DNA of 64,000 nt from CAVWDU01 sp963840725 (lineage in GTDB: Bacteria > Pseudomonadota > Gammaproteobacteria > Pseudomonadales > Halieaceae). Position 1 is the stretch's first letter. Each line of letters starts with the position of its first letter. The position numbers were made by a program, and so were the translations under genes. The stretch is taken from positions 1,510,508 through 1,574,507 of the forward strand of contig CAWIZY010000016.1 in the NCBI GenBank assembly GCA_963840725.1. The letters run 5' to 3'. Below the pieces are notes generated by a model. The model was given only the letters and a program-made list of their open reading frames with translations. It was not told the DNA's origin and ran no database searches. Shown in pieces: positions 25,002 through 33,131 of this stretch.

Positions 25002-26177
25002 ATGAAAAAAACCATAATACGAAACCGGTATGCGATTCCGCTGGGTCTGATTTGTAGTCTGGCCGCCACCCTGGTCCTGGCTGAACAGCCGACTGCGCCA
25101 GGGGCAACAGCGGAGCCTGTGATAAAAAGCGGCACTGAGCAGGTGGCAAAGCAGGCACCGGACACGCAGACTCCAGAAACGGTAGCGGCCAAGCCTGCCG
25201 TGGCCATCCTTGCCACCGGCGGCACGATTGCGGGATCTGCCGAGAGTCAGACCCAGGCCGGGTATACCTCGGGGCAGGTCGGCGTCGAGGTACTTTTGGC
25301 GGCGGTGCCGCAACTGGAGACGGTGGCCCGGGTTAGCGGCGAGCAGGTCGCCAATGTGGGGAGCCAGGATATGGATGATGCCATCTGGCTGCGTCTGGCC
25401 GGTCGGGTCAATGAACTGGCGGGGTCCCCCGAAGTCAACGGTATAGTTATTACCCATGGCACTGACACGATTGAGGAGACCAGCTACTTTCTGAACCTGG
25501 TGAGCGCCACCAAAAAGCCTGTCGTACTGACGGCAGCGATGCGCCCGTCCACTGCCCTGTCGGCCGACGGGCCTCTGAATATTTTCAATGCAGTGGCAGT
25601 CGCCGCCGATCCGGCAGCCGCTGGGCGTGGGGTACTGGTGGTCGTTAACGACGACATCCACGGCGCCAGGGCGATTACCAAAACCCATACGACGGATGTG
25701 CAAACCTTCCACTCGCCGGAGCGCGGTTTGATGGGCACAACCTTATATGGGGTCAATACGTTTTTCCGGCCGCCCTATCGTATGCACACAGCAGACAGTG
25801 AATTTTCCCTGGCGGGCGTCACGACGCTGCCCCGAGTCGATGTGCTGTATATGAATGCGGGCTTCTCAGCGGATCTGATTGACAGCGCAGTTGCCAGCGG
25901 TGCGAAAGGCCTGGTAATTGCGGGCGTTGGCAATGGCAATATGACCGGCCCGGCCCAGGCGGCTGTGGCCCGGGCAGTTCAAAAGGGCGTGGTGGTGGTG
26001 CGTTCCAGCCGAGTCCCCAGCGGCGCTACCGGCCGCAATGTCGAGGTCAACGACGACGAGTTGGGTACGATTGCAGCGGGCGAACTGAATCCCGCCAAAG
26101 CGCGGATCTTGCTCAAGCTGGCCCTGCTTAAAACCGCTGACTCCAAGGGCATCCAGTTAATCTTTGAGCGTTATTAA
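25002..26177 (+). CDS. ansB: Type II L-asparaginase, periplasmic
   Basis: The 391-residue enzyme has a signal peptide (hydrophobic residues 11-27, A-L-A type) and an approximately 40-residue Thr/Glu-rich linker. The asparaginase core follows. The first catalytic Thr75 lies in ATGGTIAG, and the second set T151-H-G-T154-D155 lies in ITHGTDT. It hydrolyses asparagine to aspartate and ammonia. With aspA and a dcu gene upstream it completes a route from external asparagine to fumarate plus two ammonia. The 39-bp gap to aspA suggests one operon. Confidence 0.93.
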   Translation: MKKTIIRNRYAIPLGLICSLAATLVLAEQPTAPGATAEPVIKSGTEQVAKQAPDTQTPETVAAKPAVAILATGGTIAGSAESQTQAGYTSGQVGVEVLLAAVPQLETVARVSGEQVANVGSQDMDDAIWLRLAGRVNELAGSPEVNGIVITHGTDTIEETSYFLNLVSATKKPVVLTAAMRPSTALSADGPLNIFNAVAVAADPAAAGRGVLVVVNDDIHGARAITKTHTTDVQTFHSPERGLMGTTLYGVNTFFRPPYRMHTADSEFSLAGVTTLPRVDVLYMNAGFSADLIDSAVASGAKGLVIAGVGNGNMTGPAQAAVARAVQKGVVVVRSSRVPSGATGRNVEVNDDELGTIAAGELNPAKARILLKLALLKTADSKGIQLIFERY

Positions 26178-26283
26178 ATGCGCAGCTGAGGCCAGAGTGA
26201 CACCACCACTGGGCTGATCAGCTGCTGCCCTCGGCCCGGCCCAGGTCCAGCGGGCATGCAGCCACGCTGCTGGTATGGTCGTG

Positions 26284-28635
26284 TCAGTTCACGGAGCCTT
26301 GCAGATGTTCTTTGAAGTAAGCCGTCATCATAGAGTACATATGCAGCGAGGTTCCCTCGCCCTCGACGATGCCGTGACGCCGGTTCGGGTAGGCCATAAA
26401 ATCGAAGTGTTTATTGTGCTTGATCAGTTCGTTGATCAGCCGCTCACTGCCCTGATAGTGGACGTTGTCATCACCGGTGCCGTGCATGAGCAGCAGTTTA
26501 CCCTGCAGATTGGCGGCGTGAGTGATGGGTGACGACGCTGTGTAGCTGTCGCCAAACTGGCTCAGTAGCCCCGAGTAGCGCTCCTGATAAATGGAATCAT
26601 AGAGACGCTGGTCGGGTACTGGCGCCCGGGAGACCCCAACATGGTATTGCTCCGGGTACCGGAACATCAGGTTGAGCGTCATCGAGCCACCGCCGGAGTG
26701 GCCCCACACGCCCACCCGGTCGCAATCGATGTAGCGCCACCGGGCACAGATGGCTTTAAGGGCCTCAGACTGGTCCCTGGCACCCGGTCCGCCGACCTGG
26801 CCATAGATGGAGCGACGCCAATCGTGTCCGCGGGGTGCTTTGGTACCCCGGTTGTCGACAGAAGAAATGATAAAACCCTGTTGTGCCATTAGCAGATGCC
26901 AAAGCTGTCTGTGGCCGCCCCATTTGTCCTGCACGGTTTGTCCGGCAGGTTCGCCGTACACGAAGTTGATCAATGGATACCGTGCTCCCGGGTCGAAGTC
27001 TGCGGGGCGGATGAGGAAGCCATCCAGCCGCAAGCCGTCACTGGCGTTTACACTGTAGAACTCAGGTGCGGTGATGCCCAGCTTCGCGATCATTGCGGCG
27101 AGTGCCGCATTGTCTTCGAACACATAATGCCGTTGGTGATCAGGCAGAGACACCAGGCTGGTAACCGGTGGCTGCATGAAGGAGGAGTGCGTGTGTATCG
27201 CCCAGCTTGAATCGGCCGATATCTGGTAGCTGTGGGTGCCAGGCCGTTTAGCTGGACTGATGCGCTCCATCTTGCCGCTGCCATCAAGCGGCACCCGATA
27301 GAGATAGCGCTGGGCCATATTGTCCGGCGATGCAATAAAATAGAACCAGCCGTTGGCAGCATCCGTGGAAACCGGCTCAACAACATCGAAGGAGCCGGGG
27401 GTCAGTTTGCTGAAGGTTTTTCCATCGCGGCTAACGCTGTAGACGTGGCGCCAGCCATCACGTTCACTGACCCAGAGAAATCTGTCCTGCCCCTTGACCC
27501 ATTCGACGTCCTCGACGGTTTCGATGAAGGTCTTTTCCTGTTCTGTGAACAGCGCCTTGATAGCCCCTGTTGCAGCGTCTGCTTGCCAGACGGTGTTGGT
27601 ATCCTGTTTGCGATTGAGTTGTTGAATCAGCAGCGCGTTGCTGCTGTCGGCCCATTCCATGCGCGGGACGTACATGTCTTTCGGTATGCCGGGCAGGTCA
27701 ATCCAAAGCGTGTCTCCGCCGGTGGCGCTGACCACGCCTATTTTGGCCGCCGAGTTCTCCTCGCCTACCTTGGGGTACGGAATGGCCGTGACCTCGGGAT
27801 ACAGCGTGTCCGTGTTGTTGATGATGAGAAAATCTTTCGCTGCATGGGTGTCGAGCTGCCAGTAAGCGATGTGTTGGCTGTCCGGACTCCAGCGAAAACC
27901 GTCACGGATGCCAAATTCTTCTTCGTAGGCCCAGTCGAACAGCCCGTTGATAATGGTGTCGGAGGCGTCTGTGGTCAGGGCCTTTACCGCCCGTGTTTGC
28001 AGGTCCTGAACATAGATATTGTTATTCCAGACATAGGCGAAGGTCTTGCCATCGGGAGAGAACTTCCCGAACATCAGCTGGCTGGGTCCCTGCTTGTCGC
28101 CGCCCAATTGCCAGAGCTTTCCCGTAGAAAATTCCCGCACCCAGTAGTCGCCCCGGCTTTTTTTGCGCCAGACATATTCCGCATTGGTGTAGATCAGCAG
28201 CTTGGACTTGTCGTCAGACCACTGGTAGTCATCCACCACCAGGGCGCGTTCCGAGCCGGCCGGCGTGAGTTGCGCAAGCGGTATAACCACCGTGCGTTTC
28301 AGCGTGGCGGGGTCGTACTGGACGATCTCTTCAAAGGTCTTTATATCATCGCCGTGCTCATCTTTCTCGAGCACTGCATCCTCATAACCGGGCGCTGTTT
28401 CCAATGCCGTAAACGCCGCGCCCTCCTTAAGCCAGCGCACTGCCCCCGGGCGTTTGGGGTTGTAAGCCCAGTCTTTGAATAGCGCCTCATTGGTCAGCTG
28501 TATGCTCTTCGTGTCGGTAGCTACAGCGGTGTGTCCTGCGTGTTCCTCGTTGGCCGCGGACCGATTTGGCGCCGGCAACAGGGTAATGGTGAGGGCTGTG
28601 AAAATAATGGGCGCAATCAATCGGGGGTGGTTCAT
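26284..28635 (-). CDS. Dipeptidyl-peptidase IV-like S9 family serine peptidase, secreted
   Basis: The 783-residue protein has an N-terminal signal peptide, then a beta-propeller (about residues 60-510) with an Y-E-E-E-F-G substrate-binding segment (the double Glu that grips the free amino end). The alpha/beta hydrolase domain follows. The triad is Ser647 in WGHSGGG, Asp722 in GTGDDNVH and His754 in RRHGI; spacing matches human DPP4 (630, 708, 740). It removes X-Pro or X-Ala dipeptides from peptide N termini in the periplasm or outside. The active-site elbow GHSGGG differs from the usual GWSYGG. Confidence 0.93.
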   Translation of the reverse strand: MNHPRLIAPIIFTALTITLLPAPNRSAANEEHAGHTAVATDTKSIQLTNEALFKDWAYNPKRPGAVRWLKEGAAFTALETAPGYEDAVLEKDEHGDDIKTFEEIVQYDPATLKRTVVIPLAQLTPAGSERALVVDDYQWSDDKSKLLIYTNAEYVWRKKSRGDYWVREFSTGKLWQLGGDKQGPSQLMFGKFSPDGKTFAYVWNNNIYVQDLQTRAVKALTTDASDTIINGLFDWAYEEEFGIRDGFRWSPDSQHIAYWQLDTHAAKDFLIINNTDTLYPEVTAIPYPKVGEENSAAKIGVVSATGGDTLWIDLPGIPKDMYVPRMEWADSSNALLIQQLNRKQDTNTVWQADAATGAIKALFTEQEKTFIETVEDVEWVKGQDRFLWVSERDGWRHVYSVSRDGKTFSKLTPGSFDVVEPVSTDAANGWFYFIASPDNMAQRYLYRVPLDGSGKMERISPAKRPGTHSYQISADSSWAIHTHSSFMQPPVTSLVSLPDHQRHYVFEDNAALAAMIAKLGITAPEFYSVNASDGLRLDGFLIRPADFDPGARYPLINFVYGEPAGQTVQDKWGGHRQLWHLLMAQQGFIISSVDNRGTKAPRGHDWRRSIYGQVGGPGARDQSEALKAICARWRYIDCDRVGVWGHSGGGSMTLNLMFRYPEQYHVGVSRAPVPDQRLYDSIYQERYSGLLSQFGDSYTASSPITHAANLQGKLLLMHGTGDDNVHYQGSERLINELIKHNKHFDFMAYPNRRHGIVEGEGTSLHMYSMMTAYFKEHLQGSVN

Positions 28636-28711
28636 AGGGAGGCCAACCTCAGGGTTTAATTGGGGGATTGTGCGGCGAGCGAGCTGCTTGATGCAAGTAA
28701 ACCCGCAGGCC

Positions 28712-28815
28712 GCCGGCGAGGTGCGGCCGGCGAGGTGCGGCCGGCGAGGTGCGGCCGGCGAGGTGTGGCCGGCGAGGTGTGGCCGGCGAGGTGTGGCCGG
28801 CGAGGTGTGGCCGGC
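28712..28815. repeat. 14-bp tandem repeat (minisatellite), 7.4 copies
   Basis: The unit GCCGGCGAGGTGYG is repeated seven times without indels from 28712 to 28809, plus GCCGGC. The first three copies read TGCG and the last four TGTG, so the array grew in two blocks. It occupies most of the 193-bp gap between the DPP-IV start and the DUF4136 stop (both minus strand), so it lies in the likely promoter/leader region of the peptidase. Confidence 0.95.
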
Positions 28816-28828
28816 CTGAACGGGTGTG

Positions 28829-29437
28829 TTAGTTCGGCGGGAAGTCGGCGAAGATCAGGTCGGCGGCTTCATTAAATCTGGCCTGATCCGGGTTGGACTT
28901 TTCCTTGAGCTTGGACTGGGTGACACCGCGCCAGACCGATTGTTTCAGTTCGGGGTCGATCATATCGACGATGAAGGTTCCCTCGGTGTAATTCTGTACT
29001 GATACCTCAGTCTGGGAGCCCATGCAGTTCCAGCAGTTGTACATGGAATAGCGATTGTAGGGCCCATAGCCATAGCCGCCGGCGTAACTGGGTGTTTCGT
29101 AGGTGCGCACGTCGGTTTTGTCCTGGGTGGCGAGGTGCCAGGTGAGGAAAAGGTCTGCAGCGGCGGGATCATCGACAAACTGGTAGCCGCGTTTTTCCAG
29201 GGCCTGTTGTAAAGCCCGGTCAGCGCGGTCACGCTGCATATCGCTGATACGCAAGGGGTTGTCGCCGGAGATCTGGCCTGATCCCTGGTAAAACGCGATC
29301 TTTTTTGCCCCGGCAAAGGAATAGTCCTGCTTAAAGTCTACTGTGGGTTTGGGCGGCGAGCTGCTGCAGCCAGCCAGTAGTACTCCGAGTGCTGTGGCGA
29401 TGAGAACACCGCGGAGCATTGTGATCCATGTCGACAT
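28829..29437 (-). CDS. DUF4136 lipoprotein
   Basis: The 202-residue protein has a lipoprotein signal ending L-L-A-G-C-S-S (Cys at about 24). A DUF4136 domain follows (F-x-x-Y-x-F-A-G-A-K-K-I-A near its start, A-A-D-L-F-L-T-W-H, and E-G-T-F-I-V-D-M-I-D with V-W-R-G). The middle has a Tyr/Gly-rich loop (Y-G-Y-G-P-Y-N-R-Y). The family is common as outer-membrane-associated lipoproteins of unknown role. A TTG further upstream keeps the frame open, but ATG 29437 follows GGAGAG. Confidence 0.88.
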   Translation of the reverse strand: MSTWITMLRGVLIATALGVLLAGCSSSPPKPTVDFKQDYSFAGAKKIAFYQGSGQISGDNPLRISDMQRDRADRALQQALEKRGYQFVDDPAAADLFLTWHLATQDKTDVRTYETPSYAGGYGYGPYNRYSMYNCWNCMGSQTEVSVQNYTEGTFIVDMIDPELKQSVWRGVTQSKLKEKSNPDQARFNEAADLIFADFPPN

Positions 29438-29465
29438 AAGACTCTCCAATGAGTGACGATTGTCC

Positions 29466-29478
29466 AGCTAGTCTAGCT
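29466..29478. repeat. Perfect palindrome AGCTAG-T-CTAGCT
   Basis: This is a 6-1-6 palindrome with two CTAG tetramers, which are usually rare in gammaproteobacterial genomes. It is placed between the divergent DUF4136 and sulfotransferase-like genes. It could be an operator; there is no further evidence. Confidence 0.4.
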
Positions 29479-29689
29479 AATAACCGGACAATTTGCAGTC
29501 AAATATCACCCCCGCGATGTGGGCGGTTTGTCAGCCAAGGGAGGATTCAGCTGCTGCGGTGCTATGCGGGCCGCAGAGCTGTGCACCAGCACTCAAAGCG
29601 CCGGTCTCGCCATTGCAAGCCCCCGGCAAACTGCTTACCATCGCGGGCCGAGAACTTCTGGTCATGGCTGGCCTGCGGAGAGACAACGC

Positions 29690-30445
29690 TTGAATTATGT
29701 AAAGATTTACGGCGAGAGAAACACCAACACCAACTATCTTGGCGAGATTATCAAGCTCAATCTGGATCTGGCCGATATTCCCGGTGTGGTGCCAAAAACT
29801 ATGCGCAGAATCCAGACCCGGCTGCCGGCCAAGAATCGCCTGCGCGATCTTTATTTCCAGGCGACCTTTGGTAGCAACCTCGGTTGGAAACATTCCAAAG
29901 TTAAAACTGCGGCGGAATTGAGGCGTTATCCCCTGCTGCGAAAGCACCGGGTCATATTCGTGACAATCACCAAGAATCCATATTCCTGGCTGTTGTCACT
30001 CTACAAGCGCCCCTATCACCAATACCACGAATATCAGGACACGAAACCGGACTTCAATACGTTTCTGGAGCTACCTTGCAGTACAGTCGGGCGGGAAAAC
30101 CTCGGCGATGAGTCGTACAACCCGGTCGAATTGTGGAACGTGAAGAATCGTTCCTATCTCGGATTAGACGAATTTGATGTCATGAACCTGACTTCAGAAA
30201 AGATCTTTGAGGATCCCCAGAGAGTCATCGCTGCTATCAGCGACAAGTTTGGCATCAAGTACTGTTCGGACACGTTTGTCAACTTCGATGAATCCACCAA
30301 GTACGAGAGTAAAGACAGCAGTTACTACCGCGATTACTATGTCAACGAGCTGTGGAAGGAGAAACTGTCGGCAGACTCGATCGCAATCGTAAACCGTTAT
30401 CTGGCCCCGGATTTGATGTCGCGGTTTGGCTACGCTTTCCTTTGA
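29690..30445 (+). CDS. Sulfotransferase-like protein
   Basis: The 251-residue protein opens with K-I-Y-G-E-R-N-T-N-T-N-Y-L. This is the P-loop-like 5'-phosphosulfate-binding element of a group of bacterial sulfotransferase-related proteins, more often written YGERNTGTNYL. A middle segment V-I-F-V-T-I-T-K-N-P-Y-S-W matches the 3'-phosphate-binding region (R/K-N-P-Y-x-W). No membrane segment is seen. Homology begins right at TTG 29690, preceded by GGAGAG; the frame runs upstream to 29519 but that part looks non-coding. AT content is higher than in its neighbours, which hints at transfer. The acceptor is unknown. Confidence 0.65.
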   Translation: MNYVKIYGERNTNTNYLGEIIKLNLDLADIPGVVPKTMRRIQTRLPAKNRLRDLYFQATFGSNLGWKHSKVKTAAELRRYPLLRKHRVIFVTITKNPYSWLLSLYKRPYHQYHEYQDTKPDFNTFLELPCSTVGRENLGDESYNPVELWNVKNRSYLGLDEFDVMNLTSEKIFEDPQRVIAAISDKFGIKYCSDTFVNFDESTKYESKDSSYYRDYYVNELWKEKLSADSIAIVNRYLAPDLMSRFGYAFL

Positions 30446-30483
30446 GCCAATCCGGGCCTGCATCGCCAGGACGGGATGAACGA

Positions 30484-31524
30484 TCAATCGAGGGCCGACT
30501 GCAGCACTTTCAGGCTGTGTACATGGCGTTTCGGGCCAGTGGACCAGTATTCGAGCGACTGGTCTCTGTGTTGCTGCCACCGTTGGTAATCGGGCGGTAG
30601 TGTTGCGGCCAATAGCGTTTCCAGTGCGTGTATTTCCGGCAACAGTAGTTGTCGCCTCCGGTCCACGGCGACCAGCCATGGCTGGATTTCAGCGATGAAA
30701 AACTTTTCCACCACGTTTTTCACAATGGTCATTTCATTGGGGTTGCGGTTGAAGGTCAATCCGCGCTGGCGCTGCACCCGTTCTGCTAGAACCGTGTCTA
30801 TGGTCTCCAGCCACTGGGCTTGCAGTGCCTCTGCCTTGAGCAGGGCGCCGCCATCTCCGGCGGCGATTTCGCTGAGCTGCAGCTCGAAGCCCAGGTTGTC
30901 AAAGCGGTAGTCACCGCTCAGCCAACGGCTTGCCGCTGCATTGATTTCCGCCAGGGCGGTGACAACGGCACTGCTGGTGTGCCGGGGATAGTCGGCGAGG
31001 TGCATGGGTGCCTGCCAGAACGCCCGGTACTCGGCGCTGGCGAGGGTCGCATTAAAAATACGCCCGGGCAGTTGCGCGCGCTTTTGTCGCCAGGCTTCCT
31101 CCAGCATGTCAGCGAGACTGTCGCGCTCTTTTTCCCGGAGTTGCGTCACACAGTCGGGAGCCAACTGCAGGTATTCCAGTTCCAGCAGCAGGCGCTGGGA
31201 AGCGCTGGCCATGCGTCCCAGACTGCTGTTGCGTTTGCCGATGGTAACCTGCAGGGCGCAGCCGCTGAGCGCCAGAAAATCCAGGGTGTCCAGCTTACTG
31301 CCCGGGAACGTGAGTTGGAGTTTGGCGGTGCGCGGCAGTTCTGGTAGGTCCGCTGCTGGCATGTCGGGCTGGCGCGGGGTGTCCAAGGTTCGTTCCAGAC
31401 GGGACAGATAGGTGTCGAATCTGGCCTCGGGAGTGCCGCTGCCACAGGCGCTCAAGCAGCCGAGCAGGAGCAGCGGCACACCGGGGCGCAGATAGCGGGC
31501 AAATGGCGAACGGGACAGGACCAT
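30484..31524 (-). CDS. DUF3080 family lipoprotein
   Basis: The 346-residue protein has a lipoprotein-type signal (L-L-L-L-G-C-L-S-A-C-G). The DUF3080 pattern follows: Y-L-S-R-L-E-R-T-L, then L-D-F-L-A-L-S-G-C-x-L-Q-V-T-I-G-K-R-N-S-S-L-G-R. The latter is strongly conserved in the family. Function is unknown; the family occurs in marine gammaproteobacteria. TTG 31542 could serve as a start, but ATG 31524 gives a normal signal peptide. Confidence 0.85.
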   Translation of the reverse strand: MVLSRSPFARYLRPGVPLLLLGCLSACGSGTPEARFDTYLSRLERTLDTPRQPDMPAADLPELPRTAKLQLTFPGSKLDTLDFLALSGCALQVTIGKRNSSLGRMASASQRLLLELEYLQLAPDCVTQLREKERDSLADMLEEAWRQKRAQLPGRIFNATLASAEYRAFWQAPMHLADYPRHTSSAVVTALAEINAAASRWLSGDYRFDNLGFELQLSEIAAGDGGALLKAEALQAQWLETIDTVLAERVQRQRGLTFNRNPNEMTIVKNVVEKFFIAEIQPWLVAVDRRRQLLLPEIHALETLLAATLPPDYQRWQQHRDQSLEYWSTGPKRHVHSLKVLQSALD

Positions 31525-31598
31525 GGCAGCTTGCGAAGGCAAATCGGGCCCCTGTTATAGCCTATTTGCCAGGCCACTGGGCCATCGAATGCAGGCTT

Positions 31599-33131
31599 TC
31601 AGAATCCCAGCAGGTTTTGCGGGAGTAGATTGGCGAGGGCGCCTCGGGTCAGCAGCGTGGTGGCGCGCGCTATATCGGGTGCGAAATAGCGGTCCTGGTC
31701 GTAAAAAGGCACCTCTGCCCGCAACAATTCGTGGGCGCTCTCAAGCACTTTTGTAGTGGCCAGCGGGCGGCGAAAGTCCACACCCTGGCTGGCCGCCAGC
31801 CACTCCACCGCAAGAATGCCAGCGATGTTGCCGAAGATGTCCTGCAGGCGGCGAGCGGCAAACGTGGCCATCGAAACGTGGTCTTCCTGGTTTGCCGAGG
31901 TGGGCATGGAGTCGATGGAGGCGGGGTGTGCCAGGGTCTTGTTCTCGCTGGCCAGCGCCGCGGCGGTGACCTGGGCGAGCATGAAACCGGAGTTGACGCC
32001 CCCGTTGTCCACCAGGAAAGGCGGCAGCCCGCTGAGATTGGCGTCAATAAGCAGCGCGGTGCGTCGCTCCGAGAGTGCACCGATCTCCGCCATGGCAATG
32101 GCCAGCATGTCGGCCGCCATGGCCACCGGTTCGGCATGAAAATTACCGCCGGACAAAATATCTCCACCCTGGGCAAACACCACCGGGTTGTCCGATACGC
32201 CATTGGCCTCGGTGAGCAGGGTCTCTGCGGCAAAGCGGATTTGTTGCAGGCAAGCGCCCATCACCTGGGGCTGGCAGCGCAGGGAGTAGGGGTCCTGTAC
32301 CTTTTCGCAGTCCTCGTGGGAGGCACTGATTGCCGATTCGGTGCTGAGCAGACTCCGGTAAGCGGCGGCCATATCCGCCTGGGCACGATGCCCCCGAACC
32401 CGGTGGATGCGCTCATCAAAGGGCACCCGTGAGCCCTGGGCGGCCTCCACCGCCATGGCGCCGATCACGGTCGCCGATTTCAAGGCATTTTCGGCCGCAA
32501 ACAGGCCCTGCAATGCGAGGGCGGTGGATACCTGGGTACCGTTCAAAAGGGCGAGGCCTTCCTTGGGTGCCAATCGGATGGGTGCCAGCCTGGCCAGCTC
32601 CAGCGCCCGTGCTGCCGGTACGCGCTTGTCCTTGTAAAAGGCCTCGCCCTCGCCCAGCAGTACGGCACTCATATGGGCAAGAGGGGCCAGGTCGCCACTG
32701 GCGCCTACGGAGCCCTTGGCGGGGATGATGGGCGTGATCCCGGTATTGATCAGGCTGATCAGGGCGTCGATCACCTGGCGCCGAATCCCGGAGAAACCTC
32801 TGGCCAGAGAATTGACCTTCAGTACCATCAATAATCGCACGGTCTCGGTCCCCAGTGGGGCGCCGACGCCCGCCGCGTGAGACAGGACGATGCTGCGCTG
32901 GAGGATTTCCAGCTCATCGGGCGCAATACGGGTATTGGCCAACTGCCCGAATCCGGTGTTGACGCCGTACACCGTGCGGCCCTCGGCAATAACATCATCC
33001 ACCGTGGCGGCCGCCGCGTCGATGTCCGGAAATGCAGCAGGGTCCAGTTCGATGTTCACCGCTTGCGCGACCACCCGGCGCAGGTCCTGCAAGCTCAGTG
33101 TGCCGGGGGTGATAACCAGTGTGCGGCTCAT
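31599..33131 (-). CDS. hutH: Histidine ammonia-lyase
   Basis: The 510-residue enzyme has the MIO-forming Ala144-Ser145-Gly146 in GSVGASGDLAPLAH and the N-terminal Y-G-V-N-T-G-F-G loop. It deaminates histidine to urocanate, the first step of histidine breakdown. ATG 33131 overlaps the end of hutU by 4 bp (the frame open to 33191 is inside hutU). hutU precedes it, so the operon order is hutU-hutH. The rest of the pathway (hutI, hutG) lies on the other strand 6 kb away. Confidence 0.97.
   Translation of the reverse strand: MSRTLVITPGTLSLQDLRRVVAQAVNIELDPAAFPDIDAAAATVDDVIAEGRTVYGVNTGFGQLANTRIAPDELEILQRSIVLSHAAGVGAPLGTETVRLLMVLKVNSLARGFSGIRRQVIDALISLINTGITPIIPAKGSVGASGDLAPLAHMSAVLLGEGEAFYKDKRVPAARALELARLAPIRLAPKEGLALLNGTQVSTALALQGLFAAENALKSATVIGAMAVEAAQGSRVPFDERIHRVRGHRAQADMAAAYRSLLSTESAISASHEDCEKVQDPYSLRCQPQVMGACLQQIRFAAETLLTEANGVSDNPVVFAQGGDILSGGNFHAEPVAMAADMLAIAMAEIGALSERRTALLIDANLSGLPPFLVDNGGVNSGFMLAQVTAAALASENKTLAHPASIDSMPTSANQEDHVSMATFAARRLQDIFGNIAGILAVEWLAASQGVDFRRPLATTKVLESAHELLRAEVPFYDQDRYFAPDIARATTLLTRGALANLLPQNLLGF

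Noticed and set aside
28712..28815. Possible CRISPR array
   Set aside because: Head-to-tail 14-bp units with no spacers and no cas genes.
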